Below, piece by piece: positions 33,197 through 45,751 of a stretch of 64,000 nt of DNA. Position 1 is the stretch's first letter; each line of letters starts with the position of its first letter. The stretch comes from Scilla litardierei (Eukaryota; Streptophyta; Magnoliopsida; Asparagales; Asparagaceae), in assembly GCA_030789695.1 (NCBI GenBank), contig CM061142.1, forward strand, positions 805,057,961-805,121,960, read 5' to 3'. A model generated the notes under the pieces. It was not told the origin of the DNA and searched no databases. It worked only from the letters and a program-made list of their open reading frames with translations. The translations under genes were made by a program, and so were the position numbers.

Positions 33197-33288
33197 CTGC
33201 AGGCCCAGAAATTAAGTTGCGGCCAGAGCTGACTTTGGGCACGAAATTGAGAGGGTTTCTAGGGTTATTTACTAGGGTTTTGGGGGGT

Positions 33289-33295
33289 TATATAA
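33289..33295 (+). promoter_or_regulatory. TATA box of element C 5' LTR
   Basis: TATATAA in GGTTATATAAGAGG. Conserved at 39103 in the 3' LTR and on the minus strand at 46818-46825 and 53004-53011 in element D. Confidence 0.65.
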
Positions 33296-34366
33296 GAGGT
33301 TTGTAGCCGTCATTAGAGAGGTATTCCATATTGTTTTCTTGGAGTCTTTTTTAGAGGTTAGGCCATGCCCTAGGCCTCCTCTTGGATCTAAAAGATTGTA
33401 ATTGGATTCAAGTTCTTCATCAAAGCTAAGTATCTTTGTTCTTATTATTTGAATCTTTGATTTGATATATTTATATATTAAGCAATGTTTTTTATTGATT
33501 TCTTCATCGTTATTGCTATGCTTGAGTAGATTCGCTGTTCTAGGGCATAGGGATGGACCCTATGGATCTAATTTCAGATTTGTGATGAATGTGTTCATAT
33601 ATTGCTAGAATTGCTAAAGAGGTTAGGTTGTGATTGATTTATCACGGATAGCTAGGAATTTCCATCGATTTGGGGTTTGCAAGAGATTGGATTCCTATCG
33701 ATGGGAAGGCCTAGATATTCGAATTAGGTTTATAATCGAAATCCACTAGACTTGGTTTGTAAGAGATTGGACCAAAGCTAGCATTTTTATTATAAATCTA
33801 TACACATATTCGTTTGCAAGAGATTGGACGAATACAAACTGTCACAACCTAGATCGTAACTCGAGTTTGCACGAGAGTGGTCTCGAGGTGCGATTGGACG
33901 ATGATGTCGATCTTCATGCTAGTGGCTTAGGTTAGGGTTTGCACGAGAGTGGGCCCTAATCTAGGTTGCTATAGACTGGTAATAGCGCGAGAGCGTGAGC
34001 TTGGTTCTATATTCAGTTACGACTAGTTCACCTCAACACAAGCCTAGTAATATTGAGATTCACGATTCACAGAGATGTATGACGATCCGTAGTGGGGATT
34101 CCCTAGCCATAGACACTTTTATTATATTGAATTTGAATCGATATTTTACCCAACATCTTTATCACTGACACCGACATCCATCACCATTGTCATTACATCA
34201 TACCATAACCATCTCCACCAATAAAACATTCGTAGTCGAGCCAACCTAGGATAGATTGGAACCAACACCACCTCTTCGTGTTCGATACCCGCTCGCTACT
34301 TGACCGTGCACTTGCGGTAAAAGTACAATCGTTCTCCGGATGTATATCCGAGGCCGACCAAGTTTT

Positions 34367-34383
34367 TGGCGCCGTTGTCGGGG
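34367..34383 (+). other. Primer binding site, tRNA-Asp type
   Basis: TGGCGCCGTTGTCGGGG, one mismatch (T for C) from the complement of the plant tRNA-Asp 3' end. Confidence 0.85.
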
Positions 34384-34553
34384 TGGTGTTTCCCGTTGGG
34401 TGCCAATTTGTCACAATTAGGTTGATTAGCCTACGAAAAAATCTTTTTTTAACAAAAGGAAATTTTCACCCCCGCCACCATTATTATCATTTCTATATTC
34501 TTTTGTGCCACTAATATTTTTCTCCAGGTATTTATCTTTGTTGATCAGGTGTT

Positions 34554-35711
34554 ATGGATTATACTATGTGGACCACAGATTTTTATCAGAGTGCTCAGAT
34601 GGGAGAATACTATTTTGATCAAAGTGCTCAGATGGGACAATACTATTTTGATCAGAGTGCTCAGACAGGAGAATACTTTTTTGATGAGATGCCAAGTTGA
34701 AATACAAGCCAGGCTTGATAAGGGCGACCTTCAATTGGAATGGGTGAAGATGGAACTTGAAATGAATGCGCTCATGCTTAAGGTTGCAACGATTTCCAAA
34801 GATATCAGGTCTGCTTCTTCATATTATGGGCAAGAAGCATCGCCAGACATACTACCAGAGCCAGAATGTGTCGTCGTCGATCCCATATCCTACGATACAG
34901 CTATTGCATATGAAGAATGGATGGACGAAGAGGCAGTGGAGGAAGCAGAAATTGAGTCATATGCACAGCCAGAGGAGTACGCATTTTAGAGATTATTGGA
35001 GGGCCTCTTGGAGTCAGTGAGGTTCGTCGGTTCAGAGAGCATTACAGCTGGTCATGCATTTGAGCTACAATTTGCAGATTTTGTTATGAACTGTGTTTCA
35101 GCTGCAGGAACAAATGAGGAGGACATCCATGTCAGTCTTGCGGGGGATAGACTATATTTTTGGATTGCTTGCGGGCATTCCCCTCCACATGATACATCCC
35201 CACAAGTTGACACACATGAGCATCCAGCATCCCCATTCCAGAGAGAGCCTACAATGATAGTTGACGAGAAGGCAAAAGAGTACACTGTCAAGCCAGAGCA
35301 TATTGACGAGGAGGACTCACATGCGGAGCCAGAGCATGCTTTTGAGGAGGCCTTACACACAGAGCCAGAACTTATTGTCGAGGAGGTCGTGTATCCGGAC
35401 GAGGACACAGCCATTCATAAGGATCCCGAGCACTACCTTCCTCCATTAGAGCTCCCGCAGCCACCTCATCCTTCCACTGACGTCGAGGACTATCCCATAG
35501 AGCTTACTGCTGCCACTCAGGGAGATATTTTACACATCTCATTTCTGAATCATGTATTCCATTTGATATTTACTTTGATTCAGATATTTTTGACACGTCG
35601 TGCCTTTTGCAGTGCACGTACGACTATGGATCGGAGGTATGCTTAGACGTGTCACAGTTTGACGAGCCTGTCGAGGAGGTCCACACCTATGATCTAGATT
35701 TACCTGAGTAG
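34554..35711 (+). pseudogene. Decayed ORF of element C with repeated-domain protein
   Basis: I do not recognise the protein as a whole. The first ATG frame (34554-34700) is short and contains three copies of an 11-residue repeat, QSAQMGEYYFD. After a frameshift near 34690 the frame encodes a helical, charged segment, a TAG (34987-34989), then a domain of about 50 residues (GSESITAGHAFELQFADFV...EEDIHVSLAGD) also present twice in the element D protein. A very acidic Pro/Glu/His-rich tail follows (EPEHAFEEALH..., LPPLELPQPPHPS) that aligns closely with element D. A second frameshift near 35545 precedes the last segment, which ends at TAG 35709-35711. By position it replaces gag. Confidence 0.7.
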
Positions 35712-38032
35712 CTTAGAGAGGACACCATGGAGACAACTATCACAGCACGGGAGGATATTGGATTATTTCTAGGGAATTATCATCCACCATTATTTATTCC
35801 ATATATTTCTATAGACGATCCTCTTTGGATTCTTTTATTATGAGGGTGAATTTTTTGCAGTGAACTGATGCATCCTATTCTCTGCAGGGTACATGTGGAG
35901 TCCTTGTAGGAATCCTGGAAGATGTATTGCTAGAGTTCGTTGGTGTTCATGGACACACGCACCTGACGGAGTCACGGAAAGAGCAATTGGAGCAGTTGCC
36001 TGCACCTGCAAAAATACTGGATCTGCCTTTTGCTATAGGTGATATCAATCCAGTAGTGTAGCAATAGCGTAAAATTTTATGCTTTAAATAAACACAAATC
36101 CTCTCAACAGCGAGAGGACCGTATAGATTTGATTGAATAAATATCACCTCATATGACGGCAACGAAAATTTTTACACCTCAAACCCATTATATATATTAA
36201 TTGCCCTCTTCATATTTTGATGTGTAACATCCTTTTTGCTCACCACCCTTCGAGCATTTCTTTCAAGTGAATACTCATATTCTTATTCGTTTGACTCAAT
36301 CTCGCTTAGCAAAGCCGTGACATTTTTGGTCGAGTCATTTGAATAGGATTGTTTGGCATAAGCTTGGGGGAAGCGCTCTCATGCATCATTGTATTTGCAT
36401 GTAGTTGCATTAGGATTTCATGTCATTCATTTCATCAATTTTCATTCACCCCCCTTATTATTATCATTGTTCCTTATATTCTTCCACTATGATCACATTG
36501 AGGACAATGTGAAGTTTAAGCTTGGGGGAGTGCATTTCCATGCCATTTAGTTACATTAATTGCATTTTTACTTTATTTTAGGGTTTTTAAAATTTTTCAA
36601 AAATTTTGCATCATCTTTTTTATTTTTCCATCTTATTTTCCTTTTATGTGTGTTTATGCATCATATTGTGTGCTTGTTTTTTTCTTTTCTTTCCTCTCTT
36701 TTATTTTTATATCTTTATTTTCTTTTCCTCCTTTTGCTAGATTTGTTCCTTATGATGATATATCTTATTGCATTAGTACCCATCACGATGCTTATTATTC
36801 CATGCCATGCTACTTAGAGTATTCCATAGTCTTGGTATTCACATGTGCTTGCAAATCTATTTCTCTTGATGATTCCTCTATATGAATGCATGATATTAAT
36901 TGAAGCTGAATGTATGGATTAGTGTTTAGTATGCTTTTGTTGGAAGTGCACCAAGATTCACACATCAATTTATAACGGAAGCATCTGCCTTATTGTCTTA
37001 TTCGCCTTTTGTTGCATGCTTGATATGATTGTGTGCTTTACCGCTTGACTTCACTTTTTATTGAGATGATTGAGAATATCCATACTTACATATGAGTTTT
37101 AGTTGAAGTATTATTTTATTGAACCATTTGTGCACTTCTTAGAGTGAACCGAGTGTTACATTATTTCTTTCTCCACATATATCTTTTTATTCTCTACATG
37201 TCACTTGAGTTCACCTCCTAGAACTACTTATATCGCATCTATTTCCCAAAAATCCATACAAAAGAAAAGGTTAGCTCCCAAAATTCCAAAAAGCCAAAAA
37301 GGAGCCAAAATCCCAAAATACAAATCATATAGCTCCTACAAAATCCAAAAAGAAAAATGAGAAACAAAAAGTTCAAAAAGAAAAAGAAAGATATTTCTCT
37401 ATTTCATTATTGGAGCCACAAAATACTTGAGAAAGCCAAGGCAAAAATCCCATTTTTACTATCATATTCCTTTAGATGCGATGCCTCAGGCTAAGCTTGG
37501 GAGTGAATTCACTTGACCATATGAGTGAGTATGACATTAGAGTGGAGAGGTTCATGAATGTGGAAGTTTGATAATGCTGAAACTTAGCAAAATACTTTAG
37601 TTATGGAGATTTCTTATGAATCGATATAAATATGTGAATGTCATGATTTATTCCATTCTCCATTGCATGTTTGGTGTGATTCTTATATGCTTCTGTTATA
37701 ACTCTTGATTGAAAAGTGCATCGCCAACATTCGTATATTAAATTCTATGAAATACGTGATGTGGATATGAATTGATTGTATGAATTTAGAGAGTCCCTTT
37801 TGTTGTTCTTAAAAGCTTGCAAGTACCATGTTTAAGTAAGATATGAAATCTTTATAGCATGTGATTCGTATTTTCCGAATTATCGTGATGTGTAGTTTAT
37901 GGCTTGAGATCTGAGAGAAGAATCTAATGACCCCTTCCACTTCGTATTCTTTTTCTTTCATTTCATTTCCTTTGTTTTTATTTCCCGAGTTCGTCTCTCT
38001 ACTTATCTTCTTCAAGGACGAATAAGAGGTAA
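35712..38032 (+). other. 3' non-coding region of element C
   Basis: No gene. Conserved with element D (47945-50170 reversed), including CCTCTC...GAGAGGACCGTATAGATTTG (near 36105) and two internal AAGCTTGGGGGA tracts (near 36360 and 36517). These internal G-rich tracts resemble the PPT and are typical of Athila-branch 3' regions. Confidence 0.6.
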
Positions 38033-38045
38033 TCTTGGGGGATTT
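38033..38045 (+). other. Polypurine tract of element C
   Basis: CTTGGGGGATTT directly before the 3' LTR. Confidence 0.75.
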
Positions 38046-40172
38046 TGATCGGTCCATATTTTGCACCTTTTTTCTGCATGTTTGCAAGCCATTTCGATTG
38101 CTCATATTGCGATTTTCATGATTATTCGATGATATTGCGTTACTTTTCACTATTTCTTATTTTTGTCAGATTTCAGTACATATGGAGCAATCGGGAGAAA
38201 AAAATGAGCTTAATGAACTTGCACGCGTACCGGAGCATTGCCCATGGCCTTATTGAGGAGCTAACGACGTTGGACGATGAGCGGTAGAACAAGGAGATGG
38301 ATAGAATTGACAAAGAAGCAAGGAGAAGAAGAGTTAACTCCAGAAACAGCCCACTCGGCCGAGCAGAAAGCTCACTCGGCTGAGTGAAGGAACGTACTCG
38401 GCCGAGTACAGTGGATACAGGAGCACATGGAGTCAAAGTCCACTCGGACGAGTGAAATATCTCACTCGGCCGAGTGAAGAAGTCCACTCGCCCGAGTACG
38501 ACAGGGTTTTTCTCCTGAGATCTAAGCAGACTCTCTGGAATTTTGGACGAACAGCAGAAGACCCTACTCGACCGAGTACAGAAGTCCACTCGACCGAGTG
38601 AAGAACCCCACTCGGCCGAGTGACGTCGATGACACGAGCGCCCAGATTTTCAGACAGCCTCCCACTCTTTTGAAATCTGCTGTCATTCTAATGGGCAAAG
38701 TATTTTTATCATATTTTTTATAGATAGTAGACTTCATACCGGTTCCAACACCACCAAGAACGTGCCAATCGGACGTTGGATAAAATCTAGAGAATTTCTG
38801 CAAGTTGATGCTGCAGTGCTGGAATTCGCATATCAGTGTCACTAGGCCGAGTGACACTTTCACTCGGTCGAGTGACACTTTCACTCGGCCGAGTGATCTT
38901 TCCACTTGGCCGAGTGACCAGATTTTGACAGTTTTTGACAGAGTGCTATTTTTTGGAGTTTCTGCAGGAATTCTCACTCGGCCGAGTGAGCTTTCCACTC
39001 AGCCCGAGTGAATGCGGGCCCAGAAATTAAATTGCGGCCAGAGCTGACTTTGGGTACGAATTTGAGAGGGTTTCTAGGGTTATTTGCTAGGGTTTTGGGG
39101 GCTATATAAGAGGTTTGTAGCCGTCATTAGAGAGGAGTTTCATATTGTTTTCTTGGAGTCTTTTTTAGAGGTTAGGCCATGCCCTAGGCCCCCTCTTGGA
39201 TCTAAAAGCTTGTAATTGGATTCAAGTTCTTCATCAATGCTAAGCATCTTTGTTCATATTATTTTAATCTTTGATTTGATATCTTTATATATACAAGCAA
39301 TGTTTTTATTGATTTCTTCATCGTTATTGCTATGCTTGAGTAGATTCGTTGTTCTAGGGCATAGGAATGAACCATATGGATCTAATTCAGATTTGTGATG
39401 AATGGGTTCATATATTTCTAGAATTGCTAAAGGGGTTAGGTTGTGATTTATTTGTCACGGATAGCTAGGAATTTCCATCGATTTGGGGTTTGCAAGAGAT
39501 TGGATTCCTATCGATGGGAAGGCCTAGATATTCGAATTAGGTTTATAATCGAAATCCACTAGACTTGGTTTGTAAGAGAATGGACCAAAGCTAGCATTTT
39601 TATTATAAATCTATACACATATTCGTTTGCAAGAGATTGGACAAATACGAACTGTCACAACCTAGATCGTAACTCGAGTTTGCACGAGAGTGGGCTCGAG
39701 GTGAGATTGGACGATGATGTCAATCTTCATGCTAGTGGCTTAGGTTAGGGTTTGCACGAGAGTGAGCCCTAATCTAGGTTGCAATAGACAGGCAATAGCG
39801 TGAGAGCGTGAGCTTGGTTCTATATTCAGTTACGACTAGTTCACCTCAACACAAGCCTAGTAATATTGAGATTCACGATTCACAGAGATGTATGACGATC
39901 CGTAGTGGGGATTCCCTAGCCATAGACACTTTTATTATACTGAATTTGAATCGATATTTTACCCAACATCTTTATCACTGACACCGACATCCATCACCAT
40001 TGTCATTACATCATACCATAACCATCTCCACCAATAAAACATTCGTAGTCGAGCCAACCTAGGATAGATTGGAACCAACACCACCTCCTTGTGTTCGATA
40101 CCCGCTCGCCACTTGACCGTGCGCTTGCAGTAAAACTACAATCGTTCTCCGGGTGTATATTCGGGGCCGCCA
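38046..40172 (+). repeat. 3' LTR of element C (2127 bp)
   Basis: Begins TGATCGGTCC, ends GGGGCCGCCA. Carries the palindrome array 38352-39011 and TATATAAG at 39103-39110. Confidence 0.88.
38352..39011 (+). repeat. U3 array of ACTCGGCCGAGT palindromes (3' LTR, element C)
   Basis: About 15 copies in the same two-cluster arrangement as 32554-33196, one more in the second cluster, with independent single-base variants. Confidence 0.9.
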
Positions 40173-40619
40173 ACTAGCCAACAGCCATAGAGAAAACAGA
40201 GGACAAACTAGGAATACTATCTTCTATGATACAATCATAACCATATATATCTCTATGTCCAACATCATCTATACAACACCACAACTCTCCCAAAAGAAAC
40301 CCCTAAATTACATGGTTTCTCACATCTCCCATGTCCCCTCACCACCCAACTCACACTCACGATCGCATCACTCCAACTCCATTCACCAATGCCACTCTCT
40401 TGAGCCTAACTGCAACACCTGAAAACCACAAGATGGAGCACGTCAACGCGTACTCTAGTAGGATGTCCAACTTGTGTAGAAAGTAAATATTAATTTGGGG
40501 AATGTTGTTTTAAGTCACAATATAGTACAAGGCACAAAAGAACCACAATTACATCAGGCAAGGAAAAGAAAATAAGAATCGCACATCGAAAATTTACAGC
40601 AATTAAGTGTTTCATTACA
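40173..40619. other. Unassigned sequence between element C and a long LTR-like region
   Basis: AT-rich without coding signal; the open frame at 40153-40422 overlaps the LTR end and has no domain. Confidence 0.3.
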
Positions 40620-43600
40620 TTTCGTTTGAAAACCTGGATATGTCGTTGAATATGAGGAACTGGACTCCACCCCAAGGTGGGACGGTAATTAAGGAGCACC
40701 CGCCAGTAGTACACGAGTACTGTTTCCTTAACAGAGACTCTCCTCTACCAATTCCCCCGCACCAGGTGCAAGTGAGGAAAACACCACAACATCACAACTC
40801 ATCGCACCTGAAACTGAGTAAGGTACGGCAATCACCATAAAGTACCCGAAAATGAGCAAAGTACATCAATATCATAACACATACTCCAGCCCTCATACCC
40901 TACAGTACCCAGTTCTCCCCCGACCCCTTTCTAGGGTGCTCACCCGCCATATGGCAGACAGATACATCCCTATAATTTATTAGTATTTAAGTTAAGTAAG
41001 CTAACATGTATCCCTAAATGAAATAAAAAGAATTTAGAAATTAAATTGCACATAAACTACAAAGTGAGCATGCAATATTAATGATGGCATAGAGGAGACA
41101 ATTCGCACTTAAATTTAATAAACTAGCATGCAACAAATAACTTCAAGGAATTCCAAAGTTAAAAGAACCACATCATTTCCTTTTCATCTTTCCACCACAA
41201 TTTTCACGGCAACTTTCCAAATCCACAAAATGGTCCGTTGCTAAATTAAATAAGACAATTACAATATCTTATCTAGCTTAACTACTTGGAATTTTCCATG
41301 AAAGCAACATGTGAATGCAACATATAAATGCAAAGTTTTACATAAACATGCAACATGTGAATGCAAGATTTGAAGTAGTCACAATGATGATTTCCCTCTC
41401 ACATGCCAATTTTGTGTAGCTATTAGCAATTGTAGTAAACAAAATGCAACATTAGCAACTACTTAGGAGATTCTGTAATGGTCGCTTTTCGATCGTGTGT
41501 TTTTCATGCGCGTACTTTCTTTTCCATACGCGTATTTATTGTGACCTCCTCTTGTATCCCAAACGCACGAAGTTTTATATCGTTGTGACCCTCGGAAAGA
41601 GTACTTATTTGTGAAATTTTTCGTGAACGTTTCACTGGTCGTTCTCCCACAAATCAGCTTTGTTTGAAGGGGTGTCGTAACTTTGGACTTCGACGTTTGA
41701 CCTTTTTATTTTTAGTTCCATTTTCCGTTAACCTAGCTCGTGACCGATCATCTTAGTCTTGATCCTTTTGTCGACATGGTCGTCCCGATATTTTTCTTAG
41801 ATTTATCGGACACCGTTACACCGACCTATCGATCTAATCACTTTCAACCTATACCTAGCCCTAATTAATTCAAATTCAGACCCTAATTAGCTCTAATTAA
41901 ATCATATAGGAATCAAACGTCACATGATATATTACCCTAGCTATCATCACCCTAATTCTCCCCCCCCCCCCTCTCACACACTCTCTCTCCAATCACCTTC
42001 ATTCCACTCTTTTCCTACCCTATTTATCAACATCACCTATTATAACACAACTCATGCACGCAACCTAGGTTTTCTTCTAAACACGGCCGCCATCTACCCA
42101 TCAGCCGTCATCCACTTGAGCCCCCGTCGCTCTGGCCACCTTCCTCATTGCTCCGGCCATCCCTCATCTATATACTGTCGCATCTCTTCCTTAGGAGCCC
42201 AGCATAGCCGAACCCCCTTTCCTCCATTAACCGAATATCACCCCTCCCTTTGAAATAAACCGTCGGCGCCCCACATAAACCCCACAGCCTCCCCTTGCTG
42301 GCGCATCTCGCCGGACAATCCCCATTGTTTCCGGCCACCCCCCTTGAACCACCTATAGCGCCCTACTCCCCTTGCTGCACGAACATCATCCCCCTCTGCC
42401 CTGCGGCCACAACAGGCCGAACCACCCTAAAACTGCCACCTGCTCCTCCCTATTGTCGGCAACACCACCCTAGGCCACGCACATCAGCCCTAGCTCCATT
42501 ATATTACCGACTTGCACTCAACACCCCCTATCAACTAATCCGCACAGCCCCCTAACAAAAACAGCCGCACCACCCTCCACAAAGCCGCCCGGCAACCCCT
42601 ATCACCACATCACCCATACCGGCCATCAACCCCTGACCGAACCCCTTGCTCCTGCTGCACATAAACTGCCACAACCCTTGACAGCAGGCCGCGCCCCTTG
42701 TCGACCCCCGGATCCGCACCCAACAGTAGCAGGCCGCAACTCTCCTTGCTCGCTGTCGTTCGTACGTCATGCTACCGTTGTCTCTAGTTGTCGCTGTCTT
42801 CGCCTTTGATCACCGTACCTCGCTCGCTACCGGATCCAACCCCTGACGTCGCTACCCGACGTCAGTGTAGCTCTCGCATCGTATTGAGGTTTGGATGATT
42901 GATTTGGAGCATATAGAAAGTTCTGGACTCCGTTGAATTGAGACTTGCAGACGATATTTCAGGCAAGTGAAACTTGCTCAGTTGATTGTTAGGCCATGTT
43001 TAGGCTATTTTGTGAATTTGTGCAAAAGAGACTAGGTGGTGAAATGATAGTCGCCTAGATGCCATACTAGATCTAGCTTGACAACGAGGCTAGATCCGAT
43101 ACTCATACTTGATCTAGCTTGACAACGAAGCTAGATCCGACACCCTTGCCATGCTATGATTCATGCATTTAACATGTCACGTTTATTTTGATATAATTGT
43201 TCGCAATTCAATATCTGCTATCATTTTGCATTTCTCGTGTCATTTCATGCATTGAATGTTTTGTCGTGAATGTGTAGCACACGCTACTATTGAAATGTAA
43301 GCTGCTGCGAGTAGGATTTTGACTCCTACATCATGAATGAGGCTAGGTCAACCCTATGCCATAAACACTTCCTAGCTCGTGATCCAGAAGATGTGCACCA
43401 GTCCATATACACGTGGATGGGTAGGGTTAAGCGGTCACGCAGCGTAGAAGTGTGCCCGATTAGCAACTTCAGCTGTAAGGCGTACACCCTGTGCACATTG
43501 TGAATGCTTGAAATCATGAAATCGTAATATATTGTTTAGTAGCTTTTTGCTACGACGTGCCATGCATTGTAAAATATCACGTTCATCTTAAACTGTTGCA

Positions 43601-44211
43601 TTCATGAAATAATATGCCATGTCATTATTTTTAAAATGCTAATTGCATTTAACATATAACTGCCATTACTTTTATGTTTCCTTGCACAAAAGTCTCCCTT
43701 TCCCTTTTGGAGATTTTTGCTGACATGTGTCCTTTTCTCTTTGGGTGTCACAAGTCAGGCTTTGAGTCTGAGGTAGTTACTGAGGACTACCAGGTTGCTG
43801 ACGTCATGCTTGAGGCCTTTGCCGATGTCCAGTTCGAGGATACTGGAGACCAGTCTTAGTCTCAGCTGGAGGCTTTTCTTAGTTACTGTTAGGTTGTTCG
43901 GTGCGTAGCACCTTATCTTGTATTAGTTTCGGCCATGCTTGGGGCCGTTCATTTTCAGACTCTTGTACCTTATTTTTATGACTTTATCTCTGAATGTTAT
44001 TGAATAAAGATGTAGATGTTGTTTTTGAATGTTGGATATTTATTGCCCGCTTTCAAATTATTATTGTTGTTGTTTCGTTGCAATGCAAGAATCTGCGAAT
44101 TGATGAACACACAGATGCTTATCAGACTGTAGCTTCACAGCTTCAAGTCTAAGCGGACCTTTTCGCGTCTCGCCTTCCACACTTAGGAAACGGGGCGTCA
44201 CAAGTTTTTGT
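40620..44211 (+). repeat. Probable long gypsy LTR (Tekay/Del-like), left end unresolved
   Basis: The right end ACGGGGCGTCACA at 44211 looks like a chromovirus LTR terminus (complement of TGTGACGCCCC). A plus-strand AATAAA lies at 44002. The segment at 40661-40682 resembles 5090-5113. CT-rich sequence at 41930-42720 gives proline-rich open frames that I regard as non-coding. No PBS follows 44211 and no matching TGTGACGCC start was found, so this is a solo or truncated LTR. Inference only. Confidence 0.4.
43070..43145. repeat. Short tandem pair with internal inverted repeat
   Basis: GATCTAGCTTGACAACGA-R-GCTAGATCCGA occurs twice about 43 bp apart. Each copy is itself an inverted repeat (GATCTAGC ... 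GCTAGATC). Confidence 0.8.
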
Positions 44212-45751
44212 AGTGGCCCATGCAGGTCGTTGCACCTGCGAAATATCGAAACAACGATAATAATAAAACATCCATTACAACATTCGAAACATTCAAGTCA
44301 TAAAAATTTGAGTCTATGGTGAACGTCTCCCTTGTTTTAGATGGTAGGAAGACTTAGATATACGTCCTAGTTTGATAGTCATGCACATTCGTTAAGATTT
44401 AGTCGTACTCGTCTTAGGGCTCTCTCCCTATGATCTCTATTACAGTCTAGTTCATTAGAAAGTCTTAGTGGTAAGTTTCTCCTAATCTTTAGCCGGCCCG
44501 GTAATTTGAACCCTTGATTTCTATCATTTTCTTAATCATTACACTTTTGAGTTAATGACCATAGCATCCCATCGTAGCAGATTCGTTAAGTTATTTCCCA
44601 GTCGTATTTACGTTTTGAATATTTGATTCACTTCCTTGCTTTCGATTCACGTGTTTCCTTCATGTCGTTCATCATCAATCGTTGAATCTTCCCCATTATC
44701 ATCCTGATCCTTCGAAAAGTATTTTCAATATTATTTTTAAATTCCTTCCCCAGTTTAAATTCTTTGAAAATATTTAGCATAAGCTTAGACTTCCTACCCT
44801 TCAGTTGACTTAAATTCACTCTTTGAATTTCGAAACTTTTTCGCCGAAATCTTTAAATTACTCGTGTAAATATCTTACTTCCTTCATATAATGACTTTTC
44901 GATAATCCAATATATCATTTCTTCCCTTAATATATATATACTAATCAAACTTATTTCAAACAACTCATTGTACCGACCTCTAAATATTTTTCTGCGAAAA
45001 AACTCCAACTTTTCAAGTATGTCCGTTTTTATATTCTTTCATCTAATCCCTACTTTGTAGCTTAACTTATATCATTTACACACTAATCTCCTGTATTTTA
45101 TAAGGATATTATTATATCTTCATTTCCCTTACTTAAATATTCACAATTATATCTCGGTTTCACCTAACCAAGCTATCCCCTTATCCACGCCTTGTCTGAA
45201 TCCGTGCATTCCGATCTTGTTTCGTTACGCTATTTGACTTAGGTTCTCTTACCATTGCTTAGTCATCCTACTAGTGCTTGTCGGTGCCTATGTCAACCTT
45301 AGTATAATATGGTAGGCCCATTAGTTTTTGTGAGGTCGTCGTGGTGCATGTATATAGGTAGAGTGTATGGACCCGTGTGTGTGAACCCCTGCGTACCAAT
45401 CATGTATGAGTGTGCTACCCTTAGTATATTAATGATTGTCTCTTGTGTTATATATGCATACTCATTGATTTTCATGATATATATGAAGTTGTATGAATGA
45501 TAGTATTTATAAATATATGTGTGGATAGCTATACCACTTTAGGGGTGTCTGTGAATATTAGAATTAGAGTCGGAATATCTACTAGTGGTGTATGTAGTGT
45601 GAAGGTACTTGTAAATGCTTGAAATAGTATACTAGTAAAGTCATGTGCATGTTAGGTGTAATGATAATAGGTGTATTTATAGTTAAGTGTGCATGCATAT
45701 TCTTTGATCTATATGTTAGTACGTATGAGCATGTGCTCGTACGTAGATATG
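44212..45751. other. Unassigned AT-rich sequence
   Basis: No gene, LTR boundary or known element recognised. Short open frames at 44628-44819 and 45309-45500 have no support. Confidence 0.3.

Larger units (their letters stand above)
32251..34360 (+). repeat. 5' LTR of element C (2110 bp)
   Basis: High similarity throughout to 38046-40172. Holds the ACTCGGCCGAGT array (32554-33196) and TATATAA at 33289-33295. It ends GGCCGACCA six bases before the PBS. Confidence 0.88.
32251..40172 (+). mobile_element. Non-autonomous Athila-like gypsy derivative (element C)
   Basis: 5' LTR 32251-34360, PBS of tRNA-Asp type, internal region 34361-38045 with a decayed ORF, PPT CTTGGGGGATTT, 3' LTR 38046-40172. 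No RT, RNase H or integrase is present. The Asp PBS and 3' text such as GAGGACAATGTG followed by AAGCTTGGGGGAG are typical of the Athila branch. The 5' LTR begins CGATCGG where the 3' LTR has TGATCGG. Flanking pentamers GCGAC and ACTAG do not match, so no TSD is seen. The element is related to the opposite-strand copy at 45752-53127. Confidence 0.8.

Noticed and set aside
41924..42555. Proline/serine-rich open frames, at first suggestive of a secreted or cell-wall protein
   Set aside because: CT-rich low-complexity DNA in a probable LTR; no signal peptide or repeat pattern of extensins and no conserved motif.
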